64,000 bases of DNA from Loxodes magnus (GCA_946699065.1 CAMPDV010000008.1:992001-1056000); one strand, 5' to 3'; counted from the first letter of the stretch, positions 50,982-62,612 are shown. The notes: a model not told the origin generated them from the letters alone. A program made the numbers and translations.

Positions 50982-52643
50982 TCATTGTTCTTCTTTTAAA
51001 ATTTCTGAATTTAAGTTCTCTTCTTCTAATTCTTCATCTTCAAATTGTTCTTCCTGTTGCTCGCTTTTCTATAATTTATAGTATTCTTGATATGCTTCAT
51101 AATTTTTTTGAATATCTTTACTTGTAAGCTCCATTTTTTATTGTCTTAAGCTATCGATTTAAACGCCTTTTCGTCAGTCTAATCCTTTTATTTTTTATTT
51201 AAATTACTCCAATTCAACAATACCTGCAGCAATACCGTAGTTTATAGCATTTTGATCTGCTGATTCTCTATCTCTAAGTATTCTTGCTACTAGTCATCCT
51301 TTTTTGAAAAACTCCGCTGTTTATTCAATTTCGCCCAACTTGTTTCCTATAAATCCTAAGGACATAAGAATGTCTAATTATAACCTTGGATTCATTATTT
51401 TCTCAGCAAAATCAAGTGAAGCTTTAAAGGTGTTATATGCATCAATCATATTGGTTTGCGCTAGATATGTTAAACCAAGTTAACCTTAGCTTAGACACTA
51501 AGATTCACAATCATTTCTACTAACAGCTCATTCATTTGCTAAATTAAAACATTCTAATGCTTTAGGATAGTCTTTAAGAAATCTATTGCTTATTCCCATA
51601 TTGTATAGAGCTGCAAATAAGGATTCTTTATCGCAGAATTCACTGTGCTTTTTATGAAATTAAAGCGATTTATCAGATTTTCCAATGTTATGATAAATTA
51701 CTCCAAGTCTATTTAAAGCTAAGGCAGCTCCTACAGGATCATCTAATAGTCTGGCACAAAAGAAAAATCGTTTATAAAACTTTAAGGAATCTCTAAATTT
51801 TTTATTTTCTTCATTTAATTATCCAAGCATGAAAGACATATGTGCTTCTCTTTATATATCTCCTGCTTATACTCCTGCCTTTGCTCTCAAAGTCATATCT
51901 TTCAAATTCGATTTTCCTTTAAATGCCGCTGGAAGCGAGGGAGCTCATCCTCCACCTGGTGTAAGTGGAGCTGCAACTGATGCGTTTAATCCCTCAGGTG
52001 GTTAGACTTCAATTTGCTAATTAAAAAACGATTTATCATTCTTTTTTCGTTCTGCTTTAGGATTTTATTTTATAACTACTTGTTTCTAAGTATTCAGAAG
52101 CTTTTCTTTTAGGATCTTAGGGTTTGAAATTAATCCTTCAAAGTGCTGAGAATCGATCTAGTGTTTTACTTCGCTTAGCTTATCTTCTTTAGGCTTTACA
52201 AAGACTTCTTTAAAAATAGCAATATTAGCAGGTGGCTTTTCTTGCTTCTTTTTTACTTCGTATAAGCTTGATAGAAAATTAATCTTCTGCTCCGCTAAAG
52301 TTTTTGTAAGGACTTCATTCTAGACACTTTATAGCTTTTGCTTCTAGGTAGGAGGCAAGTTTTTAATCTTCTACTTTCTTTTAGGACTATAATGATGCCC
52401 ACCAGAAAGGATTGAATCAAGCTCAATTGATTTTCTAATATCTTAGGAAGTTAAACTATTAATTTTACTTCCTTTCTGTTTATCAAACTAAGGTTAAGAT
52501 TCTGATCTAAAGTTCTAAGATTTGTTAGTTGGTCATTCTTAAGACAGAACAATTTATGAGAAGTTCCTAATACTCTTAGTGTCAGGCCTAACTGAATAAG
52601 GCTTTTATTTCTGCTTCTTAAAAATTACAAATTCGTTTTGCAT
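50982..52643 (-). CDS. TPR-repeat protein
   Basis: 553 residues, no intron. Residues 1-250 are basic and low in complexity (KQKGSKINSLTSQDIRKSIE, PPANIAIFKEVFVKP). About residues 265-470 hold TPR-type helix pairs: REAHMSFMLGQLNEENKKF, GAALALNRLGVIYHNIGKSD, SLFAALYNMGISNRFLKDYP, QCLSQGQLGLTYLAQTNM and LQLDILMSLGFIGNKLGEIE. The C-terminus is a short coiled coil ending in an acidic tail (EEQFEDEELEEENLNSE). The pattern resembles axonemal TPR proteins such as TTC29, but I cannot assign it firmly. TPRs mediate protein-protein contacts. TATAAATG marks the start. Confidence 0.75.
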
Positions 52644-54278
52644 TTATAATTAAAACTAATTTTCCTAACTTTGTGTGTTATAGAAGTTATTTTCTATTAT
52701 TAGTTTCTATCAACACTTTTTACTGTATGATTTTAAAGAATAAAGGAAGTTAAAATAGCGGATTATTATAACTTAAATCAGGTTGCTAAAGTTGAAGATA
52801 GCTTACTGAATTAGAGAGGGATTTTAGGTTGGATTTTAAAAAGAGAGCAAAACTTAAGCCTAAAGAATGAAAAAGATTAAAGAAAGCCCAAAATAAACTC
52901 ATAATATATAGAAATACCTTAGAATGATTATAACTGCATAATATTATTCTTCATATAATTTTTAACTGAGGGTAAAATATAAAAATATAGGATGAATAAA
53001 TTTTAAGTAAATTGGTAAATTAAAAACCTATCAAATTTTGCTAACTATAGAGTATTTATTAATCTTAGTCTTTTAATCACTTAGTCATAGTAAATTTTTT
53101 ATACGTCTTAAAAAATTAATTGAAAAGCAATTTTTGCTTAATGATTAAATAGATAATTGCTTTTTATTTTATTCTATATGATATCAATATTTAATAAATT
53201 TAATATGTTTTTACTTGAAATATAAGCTTATTAAAACTTAGAAAAGAGCTAATTTTTTGATTGATTCTATAGGAATATTTGATATAATAGATAATATGTC
53301 TATTTGGTCATTGTCACATATGAAAAATTTCAACATAATTATATTTTTTAAAAGTACTTATAGACCCTATATTTGTCTTTTAACAGAGTGTTCAGTAATA
53401 TATAATTGTGGCTATGATTAGATGTAGCCATTAATATATCTTTTCTTATTTTAATATATTATTTTCAATTATCTTAAAATTTCTGGTTTATATGTTTAAC
53501 CTTGTTATTATTTAAAAAATCACAGTCTATATCCTTTGCTAAGACAATTTGACAGAATTTCTGTGTAAGTATTTTTTTCTTATAAATATGAGTTTAAAGT
53601 AGGTGATACTTTATATCTTCTATATAGTCTCTATAAATTCTTATTTACATAGTATTTTTAACTTTCTCATTTAAGCTTTAGACTCAAATAGATATAGACA
53701 AACTAGCAATTAAAAATTATGGTTATTCTAAGCTTATCTATACTCTATTTTTATATCCTACCATAGAACTTTATATTTAAAGAGATATAGTTGACTCTTA
53801 ATTTCTACTAAGATAATCGAAAGTTATAATATAATTGATCTATCAAATTTCTACTTATAAATATAACTATATTTGAGTTCATAAAGAGTAGAGAATATAG
53901 AATACCTGCCTTTATGTATTGGCTCATAAATATTATTACTTTAACTAAGGAAAATAGATTCATATCAATAACTAAAATAGATATTATGGCATTTTATCAC
54001 TTAAAAGAGTCTAAGCCTATCAATTAAATTATCTTTCTATCTCTCTAAAAGTAAAGAAGCTTATCTATTATATGAACACTTTCTAACATTTCCCATTATA
54101 AATTAGTTTATTTAAAGGGATTTAAAGTTCTCTCATTTTTATGATTATAAAGAATAGACATTTAGATACACCAAGCAATTTATATAAATTAGCATTACTA
54201 AAAGAAATAAGCATAAAGGTAAGAAAATCTATAAGAAGATGAGTTAAAGTCTAGATAAAAATAATCAAATTAAGGTAT
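52644..54278. other. AT-rich region, no gene seen
   Basis: 1.6 kb of low-complexity sequence upstream of the TPR gene. No repeat or RNA motif noticed. Confidence 0.4.
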
Positions 54279-54935
54279 TCAGCTTCTATAGTTTTCTATA
54301 AGTTCATCAAAGCGGTTTTCTTGTACCTGTACATCACTTTTAAGTTATATTAATTGAGTCTACATTTATACAATCTCTCTCTTCTCTTAATTTATCTACT
54401 TTGCTATATCCTATATTTGAGTATTCTACTCCTACATTCTTTAAACTATATCAGCTCATAAATTTTTAAGTCTAGGTGGAACAATTCTTTGGGTTTCCTA
54501 AATTTCAAACAGAGTCTAATCTTCAATATTTGAAATTTCATCCCTTAGACTATTTATTACTTTAGATTACCTTGTAATGAATGGTGTTAGTTCCTGAATT
54601 CGATATTGATAAGATTCTACCACAGATCCTTACCTTGAGGTACTTTTCTCTAAATCCTTCAGATAATCACAGCTATCTTAATCTTAATAAAGTTCCATTT
54701 TAATAGCTAACTTACTTTGATTAAATTAGTAACTAACCCTCCTTATTACCTCTATTTAATTATATATCTGATTTACATTAGCCAGGTACTTTTATTATTA
54801 CCATAGCTTCTCTTTAGCATTATCTTCAAAAATTAGCTAAATTAAATGATTGACTCTTATTCTCTTTAAGAGAGGTAACTAAAGAAATGCACAAGTTTAT
54901 GGTAACTAGCAAAATTTATAGTACCTGACAAACAT
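54279..54935 (-). CDS. small coiled-coil protein
   Basis: 218 residues from the furthest plausible in-frame ATG; an internal ATG at 54698 would give 139. The body is strongly coding-like: LIFEDNAKEKLWQQKYLANV, DYLKDLEKSTSRQGSVVESY, RIQELTPFITRQSKVINSLR, RIVPPRLKNLWADIVQRMQE, and a long coil to ENRFDELIENYRS-TGA. There is no TGA in frame apart from Trp. The first ~35 residues are less convincing and may hide a short intron (GTAC...CTAG near 54900-54925). The short size with coils is reminiscent of nucleoporin or complex-adaptor subunits, but no family is assigned. Confidence 0.55.
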
Positions 54936-55327
54936 TAATTTCCCAATAATATAAAGATCTATAATAAGATATTAGCATAAGGTTAGAAGGGAGATTAAAT
55001 AAATGGCTTATATATATAAGTATAATTCATAATCTATTATTTAGATATACCTATTAATTACTGTTGTACTACTAACTTATATAACTAAGTGTGCTGTCTA
55101 ATTTAGTTATTCAAATTAGTTGCTCATCTTTAAATTGCAGCTATTTATTTTCTTTTGCTTAGAAATATCTTTTATTACTTAAATAGATTTGCCATTTCAA
55201 TAATAAGACTAGAATTAATAAAAAGGGATTTTGATATTCCCCTCCAAAGCGTTGCTATCATAAAGTTGATTCTTAGAAAGAAGTTAGTGAGGAAGTTAAA
55301 ATAGACAGTTAATAAAAGTTAAATGCT
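54936..55327. other. AT-rich spacer
   Basis: 392 bp between two minus-strand genes. Nothing recognised. Confidence 0.4.
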
Positions 55328-56083
55328 TCATTAAAGTTACTTATTTATAGCCTTCATCATTTTTCTAATTTCAGGAGCTAAAAACATTTTACTTAGAAGT
55401 CTTTTTTCCTCCCTTTTATCAAAGACTATAACTTTTGCTAGTATAGCGATATCAAAAATCCAGGGTATTAGTCTGTATATAGAATATTTACGCTGCTTCT
55501 ACTCATATAGCTCAGTAATATTCCCACTCTCATATATCTATTATAAACCAAGTATGCAATAACACTCCCAAGCCTTACAGAAATATCTCTACATGATAAC
55601 TTACATAAAGCTACAATCTTTAATTTCCAAATGGTAATACTAAGCAGCATAAGTACAACCTGAATGCAAACAAAGATTATAGTTAGTATCAAAGCAGCAG
55701 TAATAGAATCTTTAGCTTCATCATATTTATCAGTGTTCCTGTCATCTTCATCAAGGGCTTATAATATATTTTCCTCCTTAATATCGTTAATAACAGAGGC
55801 TAGAATAAGAATGCTTATTATAAATACAAACTTTAAAGGAATTAGTATATCTCTTGCTGACAATGTCATTTATTTTATATTCTAACTATTTATATTTATT
55901 ACACCTTTTAACTAGCCTAGTCACTTAGCCAATGCGAGCTATTATTGCAATGGAAAGAACAATATAAACACAGGTAAAGAAAAAGGGTTTTAATGCACAT
56001 GAAGTTAATTATTGGTGCTAGGCAAATTAAGCTTAGTCTTATATCTATCAAACTAGCATTGAGAAGAAGGAATGATACACCAT
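55328..56083 (-). CDS. multi-pass membrane protein, unknown, with short introns
   Basis: Three frames each carry clearly coding pieces in order. From the ATG at 56083: MVYHSFFSML..., CALKPFFFTCVYIVLSIAII and RIGQVTRLVKRCNKYKQLEY. Then IPLKFVFIISILILASVIND, the acidic DEDDRNTDKYDEAKDSITAA and ILTIIFVCIQVVLMLLSITI. Then YESGNITELYEQKQRKYSIY, LIPWIFDIAILAKVIVFDKR and FLAPEIRKMMKAINK before TAATGA. Joining them needs one intron near 55886-55904 (a 19-nt GT...AG fits) and one near 55538-55563 (26 nt fits; other lengths are possible). Four or so membrane helices. No family is recognised. Exact splice sites are unproven, so residue count is approximate. Confidence 0.5.
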
Positions 56084-56206
56084 AATAATAATATATACCT
56101 ATCATTATAATAGATTGAAAGGAGAAAGTAAGATATTCTAGAATTAAATATTCTAAGCATATAAATAATTTAATTAGGATTTAAATTAGAAATCTAATAC
56201 ACTACT

Positions 56207-57535
56207 ATGGCTGAGGAAGAAGAATTTTAAATCTAGAGAGGATAAGATTTCTAGGATAGATTGTTACTTCTTACTTCAAGCTCTATAGGCATTAAATAGG
56301 AGGAAATTCCTAGTTGGTTTTTGGAGATAGCAATACAGACCATACCTAAAGGATGAAGGATAGATTAACATGATGGAAAATATTACTTTTTCTAAGAAAA
56401 CAAATGGAGCAAGAAGCATCCTGCAAGGCTTACTCTCAAACTTGCTTTTTAGATTTTCACAGCAAATAAATTGAAAGTTAAAGCTTCAATTGCTAAGAAA
56501 TTGATAGAAGTTCATTAAAAAGCAAAAAAACTAGAAGATAAATGGGGTAAAGCTACCAACAAGCAAGGAATAACTATTTATGTGAATAAATCAACAAAGG
56601 AATAGCGTCTTGAAGATCCAAGAATAGAAAGAGCAAAAAAGTTAATAGAGACATTAGTGTTAAAGCTAAAAAAAAAGGAGTTCAAAACATTAGAAGTCAG
56701 CTTTGATTACAAAAAATAAAAGAAAAAGTAGCAAAATGATTAAGAATCATTTGATAACTCATAAGATATAGAAATAACACCTATAAAAACCAAAAATATA
56801 TAGTTTGATAGAAAAAAAGAAGCAGATGAAACTGACTAGAATCTAGTTTCATAGGAGGGAAATTAATTTACAAGTGTCTTGGATAATATAAAAAGCATGA
56901 GAAACAAAAATAATTCATAGAAAGCATTGCCTGTATCTCTAGGTTCGAAAATTCAGTCTCCTAAATTTGTTATAAACAAGATTACGTAACTTAAGGAAAC
57001 TTCTTAAAATATGCTTGGCTAAATAAATAGCTAATAAAACTTATAAGAATTTTAGAGCTAGCTCAGCTTGACTTCCAAAGCTTCGCCTAAAATAACTCTT
57101 CATGGCACAGGCTTGAATATGCAAAACAATTTCAACTTTGGTCCAAACCTTAGCTTAAAAAATTTAAACTCCAAATAATCTAACACATAATTTAATTAAA
57201 ATACAAACGCTTAACTAAGAGCTTCATTTCCATTACAAGACACCAATCTCTAGTTTTAGAAAAATTAAGATTCTGCATATAAAGGGAAAGATAACTAGAG
57301 AGGAAATGATTTATTTTAGGTAAACAGTAATGAAAAGAAATCCAAGTAGTTTTATAAATTTTAACCTTTTGCTTTTAATATGAGTGTTTAATACTTCAAT
57401 CCTTTACTTCTATATCTTGCTTTATCAAGTCTAGTCTCTAACTTGAATTTATGTTATCCTCTGTTATTAGATTTCATAGAAGTAAAAGTAAAATGCTAAA
57501 TTAGCTTAAAAGGGGATTATATTAAAGAGTTTTGA
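56207..57535 (+). CDS. WW-domain protein, CEP164-like N-terminus
   Basis: 442 residues to the in-frame TGA. The N-terminus has IPSWFLEIAIQTIPKGWRID followed by HDGKYYFFQENKWSKKHPAR, which fits the helix-plus-WW module of the centriolar appendage protein CEP164 (...PLPxGW...YYFN...WxHP). A second WW-like unit follows: EDKWGKATNKQGITIYVNKS...EDPR. The rest is Lys/Ser/Gln/Asn-rich and disordered (FDYKKQKKKQQND, TSKASPKITLHGTGL). CEP164 acts at distal appendages for ciliary docking; that role is inferred by resemblance. The last ~70 residues (after SKQFYKFQPF) become hydrophobic and AT-rich and may be non-coding if a further intron exists. Confidence 0.65.
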
Positions 57536-57987
57536 AAGCAACAGAATGATTACTTTAATATGTATTTATATATTCTTAGATAGACCTATAAAGAAGCTAG
57601 ATAGCGCTATAGTTATTAGTAAGGAGGTATTTTTTGTATATTTATCATATTTTATCAATAAATAAAGACACATTTAAAGATTTAAAATTATAAGAGCAGA
57701 ACAAGGCTTAGGTGATTAATTAAGTTAGGCAATAAAAGTCATATTTTGTGCCATATAAGTATAAATAAAGTAATAGCAACTTAATAATCTATAAATGGTA
57801 CTAAAGCTAGCCCCTTTATAAAATAAAGCTTGTTATAAGATATATAATATAAGCTATTTACTCATGCTATATCAAGTTAGAGAGTCTTTTTCTTAGAAGA
57901 TTGAAGCGTGAGCTTTTAATGAGGGTTTAGCTTACTATGGATATTTTTCTAAATATTTTAAGACTAAACTATTACTTATTAATAATC
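57536..57987. other. AT-rich spacer
   Basis: 452 bp with no gene seen. Confidence 0.4.
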
Positions 57988-59526
57988 ATGAGAATGATGA
58001 CTACTTAAATGTAAAATAGCATTGATAAAAGGCTCTATATTAAAAACGCTAACAAAACCTTAAGAAAGTTTGTTAATAAAGAGAAATCCCCTATTTCAAG
58101 CGGTTAGATTACTTAGATGTCTAGTTTTTATTCTGGCAGAGAAAGCTTTAAGGGTAAGCTAGAAAATGTTTCAAAAGAAAGATTCATAAAGAAAAGGTTA
58201 AACCTTAGTGATTAAATTAAAGAGATAGCGGATTAGGATAAAAGCAGAAAGTAATGTTCCAATCTTAAGAAAAATTTTTCTTTAAAGTCTTTGCATTCTT
58301 AAAATAACCAGTCTTAAAGATGGAATAACTCCCCTAAATAGCAGCTAATTAAAGCATTGCCTAAATGTAAAGCTGACCTAAATGCTATTACTATTGGAAG
58401 TCCTATCAATTCTTCAGTTATTCATATTCCTAGAGAATATGCAATAGTTAAGGGAGGTTTATAAAGATATCCAAGTGAAAAATCACTCTTTATTCCTGTC
58501 GAGAAGAAATTACCTCAGATCGAATGTCTTCAAACAGTTCAAAGCGTTAGTCCGAAAATAAAACTTAGATTAATAGGAAGGGTTGATAATTTCATAGAAA
58601 CTGAATTTAGAACATACGAAAAAATAAACTTTAACGAGTACAGAAAGATTAAAAAAGAAAGAACTGAAATAGATACCTTTGCTAAAAAAATAATCAATAT
58701 GGATGTTTTTAATTAGACTGAAAAGTAAAAATTCTTTAGACTGCAAACTATTAAAAAAATGACAAGAAGCATTACCTCAATATCTAGATAATTAAAACAT
58801 TTAGGTTCTACTGCATCTGAATTAATTTTCAATAATATAATCCCAAAGGCTTCTTTTAAAGATCCATAATCAAAGCAATTTTTTAAATATGTTAAGAAAG
58901 GTGATCTTAATAAGGTTTAAATGATGCTATCGCAAAACAAGTTCTTAGTTCTTTAATATGATTCAATGGAATAGACTGCTCTACATTGAGCTGCTAAAAG
59001 AAATTATGTTAATTTGATCAAAAATTTAATTATTTCAGGAAGTAACGTAAATCAAAAGGACTGTTTTGGAAGAACTCCTCTTTTTTTAGCAGCCAAATAA
59101 AACCACATAGAAAGCTGTAAAATTCTACTTCAATATCATGCTGATCCCTTAGCACTTTCAATTAGTCAAAAAAGTGCAATTTAAGTTTGCAAAGATCCAG
59201 ATGTTAAAAATTTGCTAAGCAAAAGCTGCCTTTTTATGACGATGGGAGTTCAACCAAAACAGCATAATTTAAATAATTAATAATATTATCTTCACTTTCT
59301 ACTCTATATCTATTACTAAATATCTCAATATGTAATACACTTTAGATATTCTCCCTTAATATCAATCCAGCATTGACTATTAAACTTATAATCAAGCATT
59401 TGCTTAAGGCTATTTCTCTCAAAATTAGGAAAAATAATTAACTGTTCTTATAATAAATCTTTAGTCCTTGATTTAGAGTATAAGTAAAAGAATAAATTAC
59501 ATTTACTTTAAGTATTTAGATTTTGA
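57988..59526 (+). CDS. ankyrin-repeat protein
   Basis: 512 residues to the in-frame TGA. The N-terminal two thirds are basic, Ser/Lys-rich and without a known domain (FVNKEKSPISSGQITQMSSF, VEKKLPQIECLQTVQSVSPK, FRTYEKINFNEYRKIKKERT). From about residue 300: FFKYVKKGDLNKVQMMLSQN, MEQTALHWAAKRNYVNLIKN, GRTPLFLAAKQNHIESCKIL and AIQVCKDPDVKNLL, i.e. about three to four ankyrin repeats. The Trp of ALHWAA is TGA. Ankyrin repeats bind protein partners. Recognisable coding ends near 59280, and the first in-frame TGA is at 59524-59526, so the tail is uncertain. Three close ATGs (57988, 57994, 57997) compete as start. Confidence 0.7.
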
Positions 59527-60074
59527 ATGTAAAGAGTATTCTTCTCATTTGTTAAGCTATTAGAGTTTCCTCATAAATGGTTCATATAAAATAGAAATAG
59601 GTTTTTATAAAATAGCTTAGTTTTATAGTACTGCCATATAATTCTTTTTTACCATATTTTAGTTTATAACAATAAATATAGGAAACATCTGATAATAGTA
59701 TGCATTAGTGAGTGTAGTTTAAATTAATAAAATTTGTTTCATATAAATTCAAATAAGCAAATTCAATGTCTAATTTTAACTACATAATTAGAAGTCAAGC
59801 TAACAATGTTAAAGTATAATTCTCTATAGTTATAAAAAATGCCTTCATTATGAAAAAAATAGCATCAGTTTCTTAAATATTAAAATGTATAGGTATTTAT
59901 TATTTAGTTTGGCATTTGAACTAAATTATGAGAGTATTTGCTATTAATAAATTACTTTAGTAATATAAATTACTAAGATAGTACTTCTTAAATGATATAT
60001 TTTATGAATTCCTTTATTTGCATATATTTTTAGTAGAGCTACCAATAAAATTACACTAAATAATGTAATTTAAA
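59527..60074. other. AT-rich convergent spacer
   Basis: 548 bp between the ankyrin and pseudokinase gene ends. Nothing recognised. Confidence 0.4.
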
Positions 60075-61756
60075 TCAAAATAGGCTAAAATAACTAGTTG
60101 TAAAGTAGAATGTAAAGCATTATTGAAGAAGACTGAATACTATAAAAAGAAATGAACATTAAACTTTATTGAACTTACTCTCCTCATATGAAACTCTAAA
60201 TTTGCTTCTTCTTCTTTTTAATCCGTTTCTAGATACACCTCTTATGCATTTAGATTTTTAATTCTCTTATGAGAATTAGGAAGATTAGTATGCTTGAAGT
60301 CTTTCAAGTTCATCAGTTTAATCAGCTGAAACAGTACTATCGAAGTTTGTTTCTTGATTTGAGAATTTAAACATTTAAGTAAAAAGCAAAGATTTATATT
60401 GCCCTTACTCTTATTACAAAGCCTTATTTCTCATTACATTCATAAACTCTGCATTATTTATTACCTTCATATTTAACCTGTCCCATCTGCTCACTGTCCA
60501 TTTCTGTAAACAATTCCTTCAATTCTTTTATGAAACCAGGATTTTACTAAGGTAATACTCCAAATACAGCTTCTCATCCATTAATCAGCTCGCTTAGACT
60601 CAAAAGCCCATCTCCATTAATATCAAGTTATTAATATGCCTTCTTTAAATATTCAGCTTATTACTCCAAATCTAAGTCTACTAGTTTTACCGGAAGTTGA
60701 ACCAAACTTGAATTAAATGGTGTATTTGCAGGAGGAAAGGGAACAGGGTTTTCTTTGATCAAAACAGTTGGAGGATATAAAGGTGACATTATTTTCTCTC
60801 TAGAGCCAATTATATGAAATTCCTTAAACCATTAATTCTTCCTTATTTATCTTAAAGTAGGCCTTTCCTTCGGCTCAAATTTAAGCAATTATTTAACTAG
60901 AGCTTTTGCGTTTTTTGAGACTTAATTTCAATCATTTTTATTCCAATCTATCTTACCTATTAATATAGTGTTAATTATATTGATTGAGTTATTTTCTTTT
61001 ATTTCCTAGAAGGGGAGATACCCTACTAAGAGAGTATATAAGACTACACCTAAACTTCATATATCAGTTGCATAGTCAAACTACTTGCCTCTAAATATTT
61101 CTGGTGCTGTATAAAATGGCTTTTTTAAAACTTACCTGGCTAAGTATTCTTGATTTCTATTAAGTACGGAAAACACTTCCAAATCCTGATAGTTTGATAT
61201 TACAAGTCTCATCATCCAGTGAATCCAATAGAATGTTATCTAAGCTAATGTTTTTGTGGACTATTTAATGCTTATGTAAATAATGAACTGCATTCAGTAA
61301 TTAATAAAATCACTTGCAGGCAAGGAATTCCTTTACTCTAGATCTTACTTTCAAATAATCCAATAAATCACCTCCTGGACAATACTCCATTGCGTAATAA
61401 TAGCACTTACTACATAGAAAAAACTCAAAAAACTGAACGATATTTGGATGAAACATTTTTTATCAAGTTTCAGCTAATTTATGCAAAGCTAATATTTCGG
61501 TAGCATACTTCCTTTTTATTATCTTGAGTGCATGTATACAGTTCATAACCTTATGTTCTGCTTTTTTAACCACAGATTTTTCTCCAATACCAAGAGTTTT
61601 TTTAATAATATATAGCTCTGATATGTTCTAAGTATAATCACAAGTTAATTAATTCTAAGTATCTTGTTAAGTACTACTTAGCATTGGGTTTACTTACATA
61701 AAAGTAGTATCGCTCACTATCGCTTTCTTCTTTCTACAATTGCATAGATTACCCAT
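60075..61756 (-). CDS. EF-hand pseudokinase (CDPK-like, HRD and DFG aspartates lost)
   Basis: Three exons (introns 61120-61135 and 60449-60464), 549 residues. MGNLCNC predicts N-myristoylation/palmitoylation. Kinase-like domain from about residue 50: LGIGEKSVVKKAEHK (degenerate Gly loop), HALKIIKRKY (ATP Lys kept), AMEYCPGGDLLDYL, then HKNISLDNILL where HRD should be (plus-strand 61250-61258) and KLSGFGS where DFG should be (61178-61189). Then APEIFRGKQFDYATDIWSLG and VLYTLLVGYLPF. Both catalytic aspartates are replaced, so it is probably catalytically dead. The C-terminal EF-hand DINGDGLLSLSE is canonical and a second one (DSEQMGQVKYEE) is degenerate. Regulation of a partner kinase by Ca2+ is inferred. 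Recognisable sequence ends near RVSYEESKF; the last ~20 residues to the TGA are uncertain. Confidence 0.82.
60449..60464 (-). other. 16-nt intron in the pseudokinase gene
   Basis: Minus-strand GTAATAAATAATGCAG. Splicing completes the second EF-hand as VKYEEFMNVM; unspliced reading destroys it. Confidence 0.8.
61120..61135 (-). other. 16-nt intron in the pseudokinase gene
   Basis: Minus-strand GTAAGTTTTAAAAAAG. Splicing joins ...SRILSQ to PFYTAPEIF, the kinase APE motif. Unspliced reading loses the rest of the kinase domain. Confidence 0.85.
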
Positions 61757-62276
61757 TATAGCTTATTATATTTACTTACGGGTATTTTTATGTGCCTTTA
61801 AAGAAAATGCTGAATCATCTTATTTATTTTGCTTAATTAAAAGAAAAAGCGAAAGAGTCGAGACTTTAACCTATTTAGTTTAACGGAGACATTATTATGA
61901 AATAACTCAAAGACATATTAGTATAAAAAGGAAGAAAAACCTATGATGGTATTTATGTATGATAGGCATAGAAGTACGCTTTAAAGGAGGTAAATTATTA
62001 AAATATTATAATACTACATTCATATGTTTAAATAACTGAACTTACATTAATAGAACCTTTAATTATAGTCTGGGCTTTTATACCAATGAATAAACAGAAA
62101 TATAGTTTTATCTACATCCAACTACTTAAACATAAAAGCACTAGCTGATAGGAAAAAAGATGTTTAGCATTTTGATGTTATAAAAGAAAAATAATGTAAG
62201 TAAGAGTTACTTTGAGTGCTATATTACCTGTTGATAATTAAAAATAAATTATGTTGAGTTTAATAAATTAAATAAA
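61757..62276. other. AT-rich divergent spacer
   Basis: Upstream of the pseudokinase (CTATAATGGG at its start). A short plus-strand frame near 61900 (MKQLKDILVQKG...YALKEV) has no recognisable domain and is not called. Confidence 0.35.
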
Positions 62277-62612
62277 ATGTGCCTTGTATTATCCAAATAT
62301 TGCTTTGTGATTTCGATAATAGGCTTTTTAGGCTTAGGACTTTACGGTGCCGTTAATTTAATGGACTATTATTATTTGCACTGCAAACACACAGAACTTG
62401 CAGCCATGAATTGCTTTTGAGGTGCACTTATTTATTTAGCCTTTGCTATTATTTGTCGCTTGGTTTATACAAGAAAAATTAAGCCGGAAACTGAGAATAA
62501 AAGAACATCAGAAATAATGATGACAAAGTATCCTTTTAAAGATGAAGTAGCAGCTAAGCCTAATCCAGCTTTTTTAACGGCAAACAAAAATACTTAGCTG
62601 CTCATAAAGTGA
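62277..62612 (+). CDS. small two-TM membrane protein
   Basis: 111 residues, no intron. Two membrane helices (about residues 8-26, YCFVISIIGFLGLGLYGAV; and about 45-62, GALIYLAFAIICRLVY) are separated by a Cys/His loop (DYYYLHCKHTELAAMNCF). A hydrophilic tail follows (KPETENKRTSEIMMTKYPF...PNPAFLTANKNTQ). The Trp before the second helix is TGA. GC content is higher than in the flanking DNA, which supports coding. I do not recognise the family. Confidence 0.65.

Noticed and set aside
55917-56105. ATG at 56105 as start of the membrane-protein gene (MIGIYYYYGVSF...)
   Set aside because: The frame from 56083 gives a better membrane segment followed by a basic cytoplasmic stretch. The 56105 frame overlaps it.
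59160-59240. A 16-nt GT...AG candidate (GTTTGCAAAGATCCAG) giving an early TGA stop in the ankyrin gene
   Set aside because: The unspliced reading AIQVCKDPDVKNLL fits the ankyrin consensus better, and the candidate lacks the GTA start of the other introns.
61900-62260. Plus-strand ORF MKQLKDILVQKG...YALKEV as a kinase fragment
   Set aside because: The resemblance is only a few residues. No glycine loop or other kinase motif follows.
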